A DNA stretch of 51,013 nucleotides from a virus. The notes beneath the pieces are model-generated. The model did no database searches and was not told where the DNA came from. It worked only from the letters and a program-made list of their open reading frames with translations. This document shows, piece by piece, positions 15,765 through 22,681 of this stretch; within the stretch, counting starts at the first letter, position 1; each line of letters starts with the position of its first letter. Location: IMG/VR virus record IMGVR_UViG_3300042862_000502, positions 1 to 51,013 of that record; one strand, written 5' to 3'. Both the position numbers and the translations under genes were made by a program.

Positions 15765-16177
15765 TAGTCCATTGGTTCAAATTCGTCAAACTTATCTTCT
15801 AATACAACCTTTTTAGGCAATAACTTAATTTCAGCATCATTCATTGATTTAATTGAATCTTCTAGCTTTTTAATTTTTAACAAGCTTGCACTTACAAAGT
15901 CAGAACTAATACTGTAATCATTATCTTTGTTTGCAAAAACATAATATTTGCAATTGGCATTATCAATTAACCATTGTTTTGTTTCCTCAAGCGATTTTTT
16001 ATCATTCATTGACCAAAATACACGCACTCTTGAACGGCTCTTTCTATGCTTATCAATTTGCTTTTGTAAATTTTCATTTAATTCTTTTACTTTTGATTTG
16101 TTCTTTTCAGTTCCATAAACTAAAACCTCTAAAAGAATTTTTGATACTTTTTGGGTTATTTCGGGTACATTTTCCAT
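15764..16177 (-). CDS. small charged protein next to glycosyltransferases
   Basis: 137 residues. A basic helix (KHRKSRSRVRVFW, about 40-55) leads into NDKKSLEETKQWLIDNAN and CKYYVFANKDNDY, an alpha/beta pattern that could be half of a nucleotide-binding fold; the C-terminus is helical and acidic. It overlaps the next gene by one base. No known family; a broken or minimal glycosyltransferase-like domain is possible but weakly supported. Confidence 0.55.
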   Translation of the reverse strand: MENVPEITQKVSKILLEVLVYGTEKNKSKVKELNENLQKQIDKHRKSRSRVRVFWSMNDKKSLEETKQWLIDNANCKYYVFANKDNDYSISSDFVSASLLKIKKLEDSIKSMNDAEIKLLPKKVVLEDKFDEFEPMD

Positions 16178-16183
16178 AATTAT

Positions 16184-16879
16184 TTATTTTATAAATTGGG
16201 TGTTTTTAAACATTTGTTCAATTTCTTTTTTGAAGGCTTTAAAACCATCATGTGTTTTGGTAGAATTAATTGTTTCATCAGATAGTGGCAATTCAATTAT
16301 TTGTTGGTTTTTAATGTAAAAGTTTTGATATTCCATCATCCCAACTCTCCAACTAAAATCATTTTTAAAAAATGCTTGTTGACAATTTGGGTCAAACTTA
16401 CCAACTTTCTCTAAGATTGATTTGTGAAAAAATAAGATACCATCAAGGAAATTATTTTCCTCTTTGTAAACGACTTTTAGGACATCTTCTGAACCTTGTG
16501 TTGTTTTATGCAAAATAGTTGTTGTTTCAAGCTTTTCAAAGCCCGTAGGAATAGATAAAACTCCACTATTTTCTACTTTTTCATAAGTAATAACTAAATC
16601 TTCTAGCCAAAAATCATTTACAATAGCATTAATAGGCAAAATTACATGGTAATCTGCATCGTTAAGTAATAATTCATTATAGCGTTGGGAAATAGAACCA
16701 TTTGTTTGAATTACACTACCTTCTGTTCTATCTGCAATAGATTTACAAAAATTAAAGTTTTCAGCATCAGAATTGAAATAGTAGTTAGCAAAAAGAAATG
16801 TTTTTTGTAAAGCATTATTAATAGTAAATTTTACTAATTCAGAATTACCTTTAACAACAACACAAACTGCAATATTCAT
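16184..16879 (-). CDS. glycosyltransferase-like protein (GT2-type, divergent)
   Basis: 231 residues. MNIAVCVVVKGNSELVKFTI is a typical first strand and helix of GT-A family 2 enzymes. YHVILPINAIVNDFWLEDL sits where the DxD motif would be, but a clear DxD is missing, so metal binding or activity is uncertain. FLDGILFFHKSILEKVGKFD matches the acceptor-side region of many GT2 enzymes. It is one of four glycosyltransferase-type genes in the window. Confidence 0.62.
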   Translation of the reverse strand: MNIAVCVVVKGNSELVKFTINNALQKTFLFANYYFNSDAENFNFCKSIADRTEGSVIQTNGSISQRYNELLLNDADYHVILPINAIVNDFWLEDLVITYEKVENSGVLSIPTGFEKLETTTILHKTTQGSEDVLKVVYKEENNFLDGILFFHKSILEKVGKFDPNCQQAFFKNDFSWRVGMMEYQNFYIKNQQIIELPLSDETINSTKTHDGFKAFKKEIEQMFKNTQFIK

Positions 16880-16892
16880 ACTTATTTATTTA

Positions 16893-17120
16893 TTACAAAG
16901 ATAACAATTCTTGTAAATCACTTTGCTTTTGGATGATTTTTTTATCCAATTCCAACAACTTCAAAAATGTTTCATGTGAAACAATTTCAATTTCATTTTT
17001 TTCAAACTCTGATTTTTTAGCAAAACCATCCTTAATCCAAAATATCCGAAGCTTTAAACACTCTTTTATCTTTTTTAAGCTAAAAATTTGTGCAATTAAA
17101 TCTGAAACAAAATCATTCAT
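16893..17120 (-). CDS. small helical protein
   Basis: About 75 residues from the ATG at 17120, which overlaps the stop of the upstream membrane gene (ATGAATGA). The open frame continues to 17177, but the extra N-terminal residues lie over the upstream coding region and are unlikely to be used; an ATG at 17126 is the alternative. The product is helical and basic, with a C-terminal ELDKKIIQKQSDLQELLSL helix. Unknown function. Confidence 0.55.
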   Translation of the reverse strand: MNDFVSDLIAQIFSLKKIKECLKLRIFWIKDGFAKKSEFEKNEIEIVSHETFLKLLELDKKIIQKQSDLQELLSL

Positions 17121-17343
17121 TGTCATTATTATTTTTTTCAATGTGAGATAATGAAAATGGAATTGATGTAGGTACAACTACAAATATTAACATTAAAAAA
17201 ACAAACCACCAAATTGATTTAGGTTTATTTAAAAATTTATTCCAATCACTATATATTTCTGTTTTATCACTTCTTAATGTAATTAAATACAAAGCAATTG
17301 AAATAAGCATTAACCAAACGGCTATAAAGATTAAAATATTCAT
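17113..17343 (-). CDS. two-span membrane protein
   Basis: 76 residues with hydrophobic helices at about 3-24 and 45-65, joined by a charged RSDKTEIYSDWNKFLNKPKS loop. It follows the packaging ATPase gene by 7 nt. A membrane protein next to a packaging ATPase may belong to the packaging vertex of a membrane-containing virion, as with small membrane proteins of tectiviruses. That parallel is positional only. Confidence 0.62.
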   Translation of the reverse strand: MNILIFIAVWLMLISIALYLITLRSDKTEIYSDWNKFLNKPKSIWWFVFLMLIFVVVPTSIPFSLSHIEKNNNDNE

Positions 17344-17350
17344 ATACTAA

Positions 17351-18196
17351 TTATTTGTTTCCATAATATTGGTCAAAATACTGTCTTGACTGCCCTTTAA
17401 TTGCTTCCTCTTGAGTACAACTATTCATTTCTCTATACTCCTTAATTTCACGTTTGTTAAGCTTTAAATATTGGGCTGACGCATCTAAAAATTCTTTTTT
17501 AGTGAATTTGCCTTCAATCTTGTTTGCAAAGTTGTGTATGTAAACATAAAATCTTTTATCTCCATTAAAGTAACGGTTGTTAACAATGTTTTGTGCTATT
17601 TTGTATAAAGTTGGATTTGTAACCTTATTTTTAATATCATTTACATTATCTGCTTGGTAGTGCATACGCACCCATCTAGCATTTTGCCAAATTCTTGGTT
17701 CAACGGGTCTTAATGATTGGTATGAAATTAATATATCTACTGCTCTATGTCGTAAATTTACTAAACCACCAACAATTTCTTCCATGTGCGTTACATTCAA
17801 AATGTAGGTGTTAATATCCTCAAGCACTAACATACCATTTCTGAAATATCTAATACAATACTCAATAATTTCTTTTTTCTCTTTTAACCCAACATTTTTA
17901 GCATCAATTCTTCTGCAATCTCCACCCGCTGTTTTTGACCAATCGGGAATATCTTTTAATGCAATTAATTTTGGTGAAAAATCAGCAACATCATTTCTAG
18001 TAAATTGCTCTTTAGTATATTCGCCATTCGTGTCCATTATTAGGCATTTTCTACCTTTTACTTTATTATAAAACTTGTCTTTAACGTAGTCAGCAATGAT
18101 ATGCATGTTTAAATATGTTTTACCAACGCCTTGAACGCCTGTTAAAACCATCATTCCTGCTTCTCTTTGTGACTTAGGTGCTATTTCTTTTGCCAT
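17351..18196 (-). CDS. HerA/FtsK-type genome packaging ATPase
   Basis: 281 residues. Walker A is GVQGVGKT (20-27), Walker B is GMLVLEDIN (121-129), and LRHRAVDILISYQSLRPVEP (148-167) has the conserved R and the sensor Q of HerA/FtsK-type ATPases. The size is that of packaging ATPases of tailless membrane-containing viruses and of vaccinia A32, far below tailed-phage terminases. No terminase is present in the window. It would pump DNA into a preformed capsid. The bulk of the gene is in dialect A but its first 20 codons are in dialect B, so a recombination joint lies between codons 20 and 92. A conjugation-type or Zot-like ATPase is the alternative. Confidence 0.72.
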   Translation of the reverse strand: MAKEIAPKSQREAGMMVLTGVQGVGKTYLNMHIIADYVKDKFYNKVKGRKCLIMDTNGEYTKEQFTRNDVADFSPKLIALKDIPDWSKTAGGDCRRIDAKNVGLKEKKEIIEYCIRYFRNGMLVLEDINTYILNVTHMEEIVGGLVNLRHRAVDILISYQSLRPVEPRIWQNARWVRMHYQADNVNDIKNKVTNPTLYKIAQNIVNNRYFNGDKRFYVYIHNFANKIEGKFTKKEFLDASAQYLKLNKREIKEYREMNSCTQEEAIKGQSRQYFDQYYGNK

Positions 18197-18199
18197 TTT

Positions 18200-19363
18200 T
18201 TATTCTTTAGTTTCAATTACTTTTTCAATTATTAAATCATCATCACTCAACAATATTTCTTCTTTAGGTTGAGGTTGAGGTTGTGAAACTTCTTGAGCAG
18301 GAGCTTGATATGAAGGCTCTTCTGAAGGCATATTATCATCATAATTATTAGGAGTAGATAAAGCTGAATGCATATCTCTTAGCTGACTAAGTAAAGTATT
18401 AGTTTGAGATTTTAAAGCCATTAATTGGATTGCTTGTGCTCCAAATATTTTTAAACCTATTAAAATTAATTCTTGGCTAGCTGTAGGAGCAATTCCTTTT
18501 TCTAATAATACTTCTGCTAAAACTTCTGCTAAATCTTTCTTTTCTTCATGATCAATTTTTGCTAATTGTTCAGCTCTAATTGTTTGTCCTTGAAAAAATT
18601 GTCTAACTGTAGCCTCTTGACCATCTTCTAGTGTAACTAATAAAGATAAATCCATTTCTCCAGACATTTCGTATTCTGCTAGTTTAGACTCATTTATGTC
18701 TTTATTAGCATACCAAACAAATCCTTTTTCTGCTAGCATACATACAGTTTCAACAATATATGTAGCAAATTTCTTTGTGCTTCTACGCTTTTTACCGCTA
18801 CTCATATCGTCAAAGCTAGGGTTTAAAGGCTCTTTAGGTTCTGGCTTTGGATTTTGTTGTTTTTGGTTTTGTGTTTTTGGTTGAGAATTAGTTGCTATAT
18901 CTTGGCTTTCTTCATCAGCAGGTAATTCAAAAGCTTCACTCCAAGAAACAGGCTCGTCAAATTGAGTTCTATTAGGTTCTCTATTTGCTGCAGTATCTTC
19001 TTCCATTCCGCCATCAGTTACATAATCTCTAACTATTGGCTCTTCACGATTGAAAGGGTCGATAAATGTATTTTCTACTTCATCTTCATAAAAAGAATCA
19101 TTATTTACAATTTTTTCGTCTTCAATCACATTTTTGTCTGTTGCCATATTACTTTTATCTTCATTTATTTCTTCAAAATCTACATCTTCGCTGACATAAG
19201 TTTGGTGTAATCTCTTTAACTCATCAAAATTATTAGCTGGTGAAAACTGATTTATTAAATCAGGATTTTCATTAATTTTTTTATCAATTATAGGTTGCAA
19301 TTCTTTGATTAATTTTGCTTCTTTATAATTTCTTTTGCCTCTTTTATTGTAAACATTTATCAT
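18200..19363 (-). CDS. acidic, partly disordered protein, scaffold-like
   Basis: 387 residues. The first 185 are acidic and low in structure, with many E, D and N and a Q/P/K-rich linker. Residues about 195-330 look folded and helical: STKKFATYIVETVCMLAEKG, EMDLSLLVTLEDGQ, then long helices. The C-terminus is again Q/P/E-rich. It is directly upstream of the packaging ATPase (3 nt gap). A scaffold or an adaptor for packaging would fit but no family is recognised. Unlike the ATPase downstream it is fully in dialect B. Confidence 0.62.
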   Translation of the reverse strand: MINVYNKRGKRNYKEAKLIKELQPIIDKKINENPDLINQFSPANNFDELKRLHQTYVSEDVDFEEINEDKSNMATDKNVIEDEKIVNNDSFYEDEVENTFIDPFNREEPIVRDYVTDGGMEEDTAANREPNRTQFDEPVSWSEAFELPADEESQDIATNSQPKTQNQKQQNPKPEPKEPLNPSFDDMSSGKKRRSTKKFATYIVETVCMLAEKGFVWYANKDINESKLAEYEMSGEMDLSLLVTLEDGQEATVRQFFQGQTIRAEQLAKIDHEEKKDLAEVLAEVLLEKGIAPTASQELILIGLKIFGAQAIQLMALKSQTNTLLSQLRDMHSALSTPNNYDDNMPSEEPSYQAPAQEVSQPQPQPKEEILLSDDDLIIEKVIETKE

Positions 19364-19367
19364 TTAT

Positions 19368-19793
19368 TTATGAATTTAGTTGTTCTACATACTTATTTTG
19401 CATTAATTTATATTTTTCAAAAAAAAGCTTGTCAGGCTTTAAATTTAGATCAATATTTTTTAATCTTTTTATACCATTAAAAACAGAATTTGGCCAATTA
19501 TCAAATACTTTAGAAGAAATGTATCTTACGGAAAGGCCTAAATCGTAGTGAAGTAAACAGTATGCTAATTGTTTTGCGTCGATTATTTCTCCTCTACCAT
19601 TGCTTTTTAATTTATTTAAAGAAATACTAAATTCATTTTGTACAATATTTAAAATTAAATTTATTTCAGTTGATTTTTCTTCTTTGGATTTTAAAAATGA
19701 AAATATTGCATCACTTAATTCTTTAATAGAAAAGAACTTTAAGCCTTTTTGCATGTTTTTCAATAATAATTCTAAATCTTTTGTTTCACTCAT
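19368..19793 (-). CDS. DnaA domain IV-like DNA-binding protein (copy 1)
   Basis: 141 residues. The C-terminal half, EIIDAKQLAYCLLHYDLGLS then YISSKVF and NSVFNGIKRLKNI, follows the helix pattern of the DnaA C-terminal domain, which binds DnaA boxes. The usual DHxTV signature is replaced by NWPNSVF, so it is divergent. There is no AAA+ domain. A related protein with intact signature is encoded at 40338-40907. It is first in its operon, so it may act as a DNA-binding regulator or an initiator-type protein. Confidence 0.55.
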   Translation of the reverse strand: MSETKDLELLLKNMQKGLKFFSIKELSDAIFSFLKSKEEKSTEINLILNIVQNEFSISLNKLKSNGRGEIIDAKQLAYCLLHYDLGLSVRYISSKVFDNWPNSVFNGIKRLKNIDLNLKPDKLFFEKYKLMQNKYVEQLNS

Positions 19794-19810
19794 ATTCTAG
19801 ACATAATGTA

Positions 19811-19818
19811 CAAAAATA
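19811..19818 (-). promoter_or_regulatory. putative -7 box for the 19,793-14,557 operon
   Basis: Read leftward this is TATTTTTG (TAnnTTTG). TGTACA sites lie on both sides (about 19807-19812 and 19835-19840), about 22 nt apart, and may be operators. A TTTG lies 23 nt upstream of the box. The rightward gene at 19918 has its own box at 19885-19892, so this is a divergent promoter region. Confidence 0.55.
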
Positions 19819-19884
19819 AATAAAAAATATGTACAATGAATCAAAAACAAAAATTATTATGTCTTTTATTTAAAAATGAATTGT

Positions 19885-19892
19885 TATTTTTG
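19885..19892 (+). promoter_or_regulatory. putative -7 box for the DUF3127 gene
   Basis: TATTTTTG, 25 nt before the ATG at 19918. No matching -33 TTG is obvious. It faces away from the promoter at 19811-19818. Confidence 0.45.
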
Positions 19893-19917
19893 ATAAAAAA
19901 AGCATGAAAATCTAATT

Positions 19918-20205
19918 ATGGAAGAAGCAATTATTAAAAACGATAAACAAATATATTTTAACCAAGTTAAAGGAAATATAAATGAAATTAATTTGGCAGA
20001 TGATTTTTGTAATATCACTTTAAAGGTAGGCCATGATAATAATAGATTTTGTAATTTCGTTATGAAAACAAATCATTACGAAAAATTTAAAGATATTATA
20101 GCTATTGATCAAAAAGTTTCTGTCAGATTTTATATTAATTCAAGGAAAAAATTTGACAGATGGTATACTACAGCGAATATACTTGATATACACAAAGAAT
20201 ATTGA
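19918..20205 (+). CDS. OB-fold protein, DUF3127-like
   Basis: 95 residues. KVSVRFYINSRKKFDRWYTT near the C-terminus and the preceding strand pattern match the Bacteroidota family DUF3127, a small OB-fold related to single-stranded-DNA-binding proteins, where the usual ending is ...NSRE..GRWYTD. A role in replication or recombination of the element is likely. It is a single-gene rightward unit with a divergent promoter and its own terminator, in contrast to the leftward operons on both sides. Confidence 0.7.
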   Translation: MEEAIIKNDKQIYFNQVKGNINEINLADDFCNITLKVGHDNNRFCNFVMKTNHYEKFKDIIAIDQKVSVRFYINSRKKFDRWYTTANILDIHKEY

Positions 20206-20228
20206 CTTATCTCTTTGTCTTATATAAT

Positions 20229-20257
20229 AAGCTCAATTAATTATTGGGCTTTTTTTA
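20229..20257 (+). terminator. rightward terminator of the DUF3127 gene
   Basis: A 9-bp stem (20229-20237 with 20243-20251, one G-U pair; right arm ATTGGGCTT) followed by a run of T, 23 nt after the stop codon. Confidence 0.82.
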
Positions 20258-20289
20258 TAAAAAAAGAAGGATTAATATTAACCCTTCTT
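20258..20289 (-). terminator. leftward terminator of the HTH_39 gene
   Basis: A 12-bp stem with a 2-nt loop (20264-20275 with 20278-20289) followed leftward by a T run. With the rightward hairpin next to it, it forms a back-to-back terminator pair between two convergent genes. Confidence 0.82.
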
Positions 20290-20312
20290 TACATTGTTAA
20301 AATGTTGTATTA

Positions 20313-20555
20313 TTAAAAAGATGTATTCAATGGCATTGGTTTGCTATATGTATATACTGCCCATCTTGATTTAGTGTTTGTATCATATTCCATGTGGGAA
20401 TGTATTTCATGACCTCTTTTTTTCAACACGAAAACGATCGCAGATAGCCTAGTTGCACGGTAAAGATTTATAGCATCCCAAGATGTTATTTTACCATTAG
20501 CTTTAAAATGTTCTAAAACACTTTTAATTTTTGTTTCAAATGAAGTTGTTCTCAT
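20313..20555 (-). CDS. winged-helix DNA-binding protein, HTH_39-like
   Basis: 80 residues. KITSWDAINLYRATRLSAIV then LKKRGHEIHS and SRWAVYTY are the helix-turn-helix and wing of the small phage/Bacteroidota HTH_39 family. The gene stands alone, with a terminator after it and a promoter before it that is one of three near-identical copies in the window, so it may regulate those copies including its own. A transcriptional regulator is the likely role. Confidence 0.75.
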   Translation of the reverse strand: MRTTSFETKIKSVLEHFKANGKITSWDAINLYRATRLSAIVFVLKKRGHEIHSHMEYDTNTKSRWAVYTYSKPMPLNTSF

Positions 20556-20568
20556 ACTTATTAATTTT

Positions 20569-20591
20569 AAATGTTGTACAAATATACAATT
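20569..20591 (-). promoter_or_regulatory. repeated promoter block, copy 1
   Basis: A 23-bp block (reads AAATGTTGTACAAATATA then CAATT on the + strand) with the -7 box TATATTTG at 20586-20579 read leftward, next to a TTGTACAA palindrome. The same block occurs at 47741-47763 and 48652-48674. No clear -33 box is present in this copy. Confidence 0.75.
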
Positions 20592-20637
20592 GATTTTTAA
20601 TTAAAAAAATATTTTAACAAAAATTAACAAAAAAAAA

Positions 20638-20826
20638 TTAATTTCCGTTCTTCAACTTGCTTAACTGCAATGTTTTAATCTCTTTGTCCAAAGAAAACAA
20701 CTCTCTTTCTACTTGATTGTGCTTACGTTGATTTAAGTAAACTAAAACACCAACGACGCCTCCTATAACAATCATCCAAGTAGCAAGTTTTTGAATCTTT
20801 TGCTCTTGTAATAAATCAATATTCAT
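20638..20826 (-). CDS. small single-span membrane protein with coiled-coil tail
   Basis: 62 residues, with a hydrophobic helix at about 15-32 and a charged helical tail (QVERELFSLDKEIKTLQLSK). It overlaps the next gene by 11 nt. It is the last gene of the 34.6-20.6 kb operon. Spanin-like or virion-membrane roles are both possible; nothing decides between them. Confidence 0.6.
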   Translation of the reverse strand: MNIDLLQEQKIQKLATWMIVIGGVVGVLVYLNQRKHNQVERELFSLDKEIKTLQLSKLKNGN

Positions 20827-20998
20827 CTTCTGGTGCTATTTGACTAGTTTTAACATTATTTTTCTTGAAATATTTAAAGGCAAAATATCCTACTACTGCT
20901 AAAATAGCAATTGTAAGTAATCCTTTAGCAGAGCCTTTGCTTCCTGCAATTTTTCCGCCTTTAGCAGACATCATTGCTGTATTAAAATGTGATACCAT
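20816..20998 (-). CDS. small membrane protein carrying one GG motif
   Basis: 60 residues. MSAKGGKIAGSKG near the N-terminus contains the xxGGxI motif that recurs in the large proteins upstream in the operon; a hydrophobic helix (about 28-44) and a polar acidic tail follow. If the GG motif is a processing or sorting site, this would be the smallest protein that carries it. Otherwise unrecognised. Confidence 0.6.
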   Translation of the reverse strand: MVSHFNTAMMSAKGGKIAGSKGSAKGLLTIAILAVVGYFAFKYFKKNNVKTSQIAPEDEY

Positions 20999-20999
20999 A

Positions 21000-21542
21000 T
21001 TATTTTTGTTTTAATATAAATTTTTTGTTATTTTCAATTAATGAGAATTTTGATGTAACAACACCATTTTCTTCTCCTTCATTATATGTGTCAAATAAAA
21101 GATTATAGGTAACTGGAGCTAAATTTTTAATTTCTTCAATATTACATGATAAATGACCATTAGTATACATAGACTCTAATTCTTGCTCAATAATTAAACC
21201 TTTTTTGGTTGTTTCATCATTTTGAGTCTCATCTACCATATCTTCTTTGTTGTCATCATTTAACTTTTTATCAATTTCGTCTTCAACTTCATCTAAATCA
21301 GGTGCTTCATCTTCATTGTTATCGGTATCATGTACAAAATCTAAAATTTCATAATGAACCCATTTGTCATGAGCCTTTATTTTAGCTAAAGCTTTTTGGG
21401 TCAATGATTTACCTACTTTCTCTAACATACGTTTAGATTTAAGTATATCATTTATTTGATCAATACCTATTTTTGCATCAGCTGGCAACTCATCATAAGT
21501 TAAGTTGTTTTGCTCCATTGATTTTACATACAATAATTCCAT
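21000..21542 (-). CDS. acidic helical protein
   Basis: 180 residues. The segment LTYDELPADAKIGIDQINDI (about 14-33) and the following helix up to HYEILDFVHDT form a likely folded domain, then a strongly acidic stretch (about 75-110) and a C-terminal folded part. An ATG at codon 9 (MEQNNL) is an alternative start. It may be a phage-type accessory or scaffold-like protein. Function unknown. Confidence 0.55.
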   Translation of the reverse strand: MELLYVKSMEQNNLTYDELPADAKIGIDQINDILKSKRMLEKVGKSLTQKALAKIKAHDKWVHYEILDFVHDTDNNEDEAPDLDEVEDEIDKKLNDDNKEDMVDETQNDETTKKGLIIEQELESMYTNGHLSCNIEEIKNLAPVTYNLLFDTYNEGEENGVVTSKFSLIENNKKFILKQK

Positions 21543-21616
21543 AACTATTTTTTTTTTACAAATATACTAATTTATTTATGATTTTTTATTCTTCAAATAA
21601 GTTCGCATGTTTCATG

Positions 21617-22681
21617 TTAATCGTTCATTATTTTTCTTAAATTCTCTGCAGTAACAGAATTAAAACTATATAGCTCATTAGTTAAACCGATCGTTGAGTA
21701 ATTACTACCACTTTCTGTATTAAAAGCAACACCGCCATCACTTGAGTTATATTGATCTAATACAAAGAAAAGTTCGTATAATTCTTGAAACATTTTGTTT
21801 TTAACAGAAGAATCGATACCACTTCCAACTGTAACTGCAATTAAGTAGCTTCTTCTTCCTCCTGGGTTAAAGTTAGCTCTACCTATAATATCACCGCTTA
21901 CAGTAGATCTCATTGTACCAGACCATCCAGCAGCAGCTCCAGTTGAGCTCTGTTCAACTTCGTGTTTCTTATACTTTTTGATAACTTTAGCTACTTCTTT
22001 AGCCAATGCAACTACATTATTACCCATAAAAATATCATAGTCTGCTTGTTTATCATCTCCCTGCGGTTTATGTGGAGTTTCCCAACTTGGTAACTTACCA
22101 GATTTTAAGATTTCTTCGGCTTTTGCAAGTTGAGTTTCATAACCACTAGTTGGCCATTTCTGAACTGCCATTTTAGCAATCCTTACTTTATCTTCCATTT
22201 TAGCTTTGATTCCCTTTTTACTAAAGTCAACCGCTTGGTTTCTAAAAATATTGCCTCCATCTGAATATTTGTTAAAACTAGGATTTGAAGGAAATACTTG
22301 AGAATTGAAATTACTACGCATTTCTAATCTTTCTTTTTTATCAGTCAATAAATTAAATCTTGATTTTAGCATTAATTTATCCGCTTCTGATAAATTTGAA
22401 TTTTCCAATTGGCTTTTTACATGATATAATTCAGAATTAACCATATCCATTTCTTTTTCAATATAAGATTTGGTTATATTACCTCCTTGTTCCATTTTTA
22501 GTCCATCTAAATAGTGTGTTATATCAGATAAATCAGTTGATGCACGTTGCATTTTAGCTACTACCCATGCCTCAATATTTGGCTTACTTTTTACTATTTG
22601 TGATAATTCATCAGCGTGGTGTTGAGCCGATTTTACTTGACTCAACACCATTTCTAAATTTTCTTTTTGAGTATTATCCAT
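21617..22681 (-). CDS. polyvalent-type protein: helical module plus two GG motifs
   Basis: 354 residues. The N-terminal helices (about 10-62: HHADELSQIV, EAWVVAKMQRASTDLSDITHYLDG) match a helical module that recurs in phage and mobile-element multi-domain proteins. GG motifs MEQGGNI (64-69) and YSDGGNI (139-145) mark its borders. The C-terminal 200 residues form an unassigned alpha/beta domain ending ...TAENLRKIMND. Its start shares a base with the stop of the 792-residue gene. Such modular proteins are often packaged and delivered with the DNA; that is a family-level inference. Confidence 0.6.
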   Translation of the reverse strand: MDNTQKENLEMVLSQVKSAQHHADELSQIVKSKPNIEAWVVAKMQRASTDLSDITHYLDGLKMEQGGNITKSYIEKEMDMVNSELYHVKSQLENSNLSEADKLMLKSRFNLLTDKKERLEMRSNFNSQVFPSNPSFNKYSDGGNIFRNQAVDFSKKGIKAKMEDKVRIAKMAVQKWPTSGYETQLAKAEEILKSGKLPSWETPHKPQGDDKQADYDIFMGNNVVALAKEVAKVIKKYKKHEVEQSSTGAAAGWSGTMRSTVSGDIIGRANFNPGGRRSYLIAVTVGSGIDSSVKNKMFQELYELFFVLDQYNSSDGGVAFNTESGSNYSTIGLTNELYSFNSVTAENLRKIMND

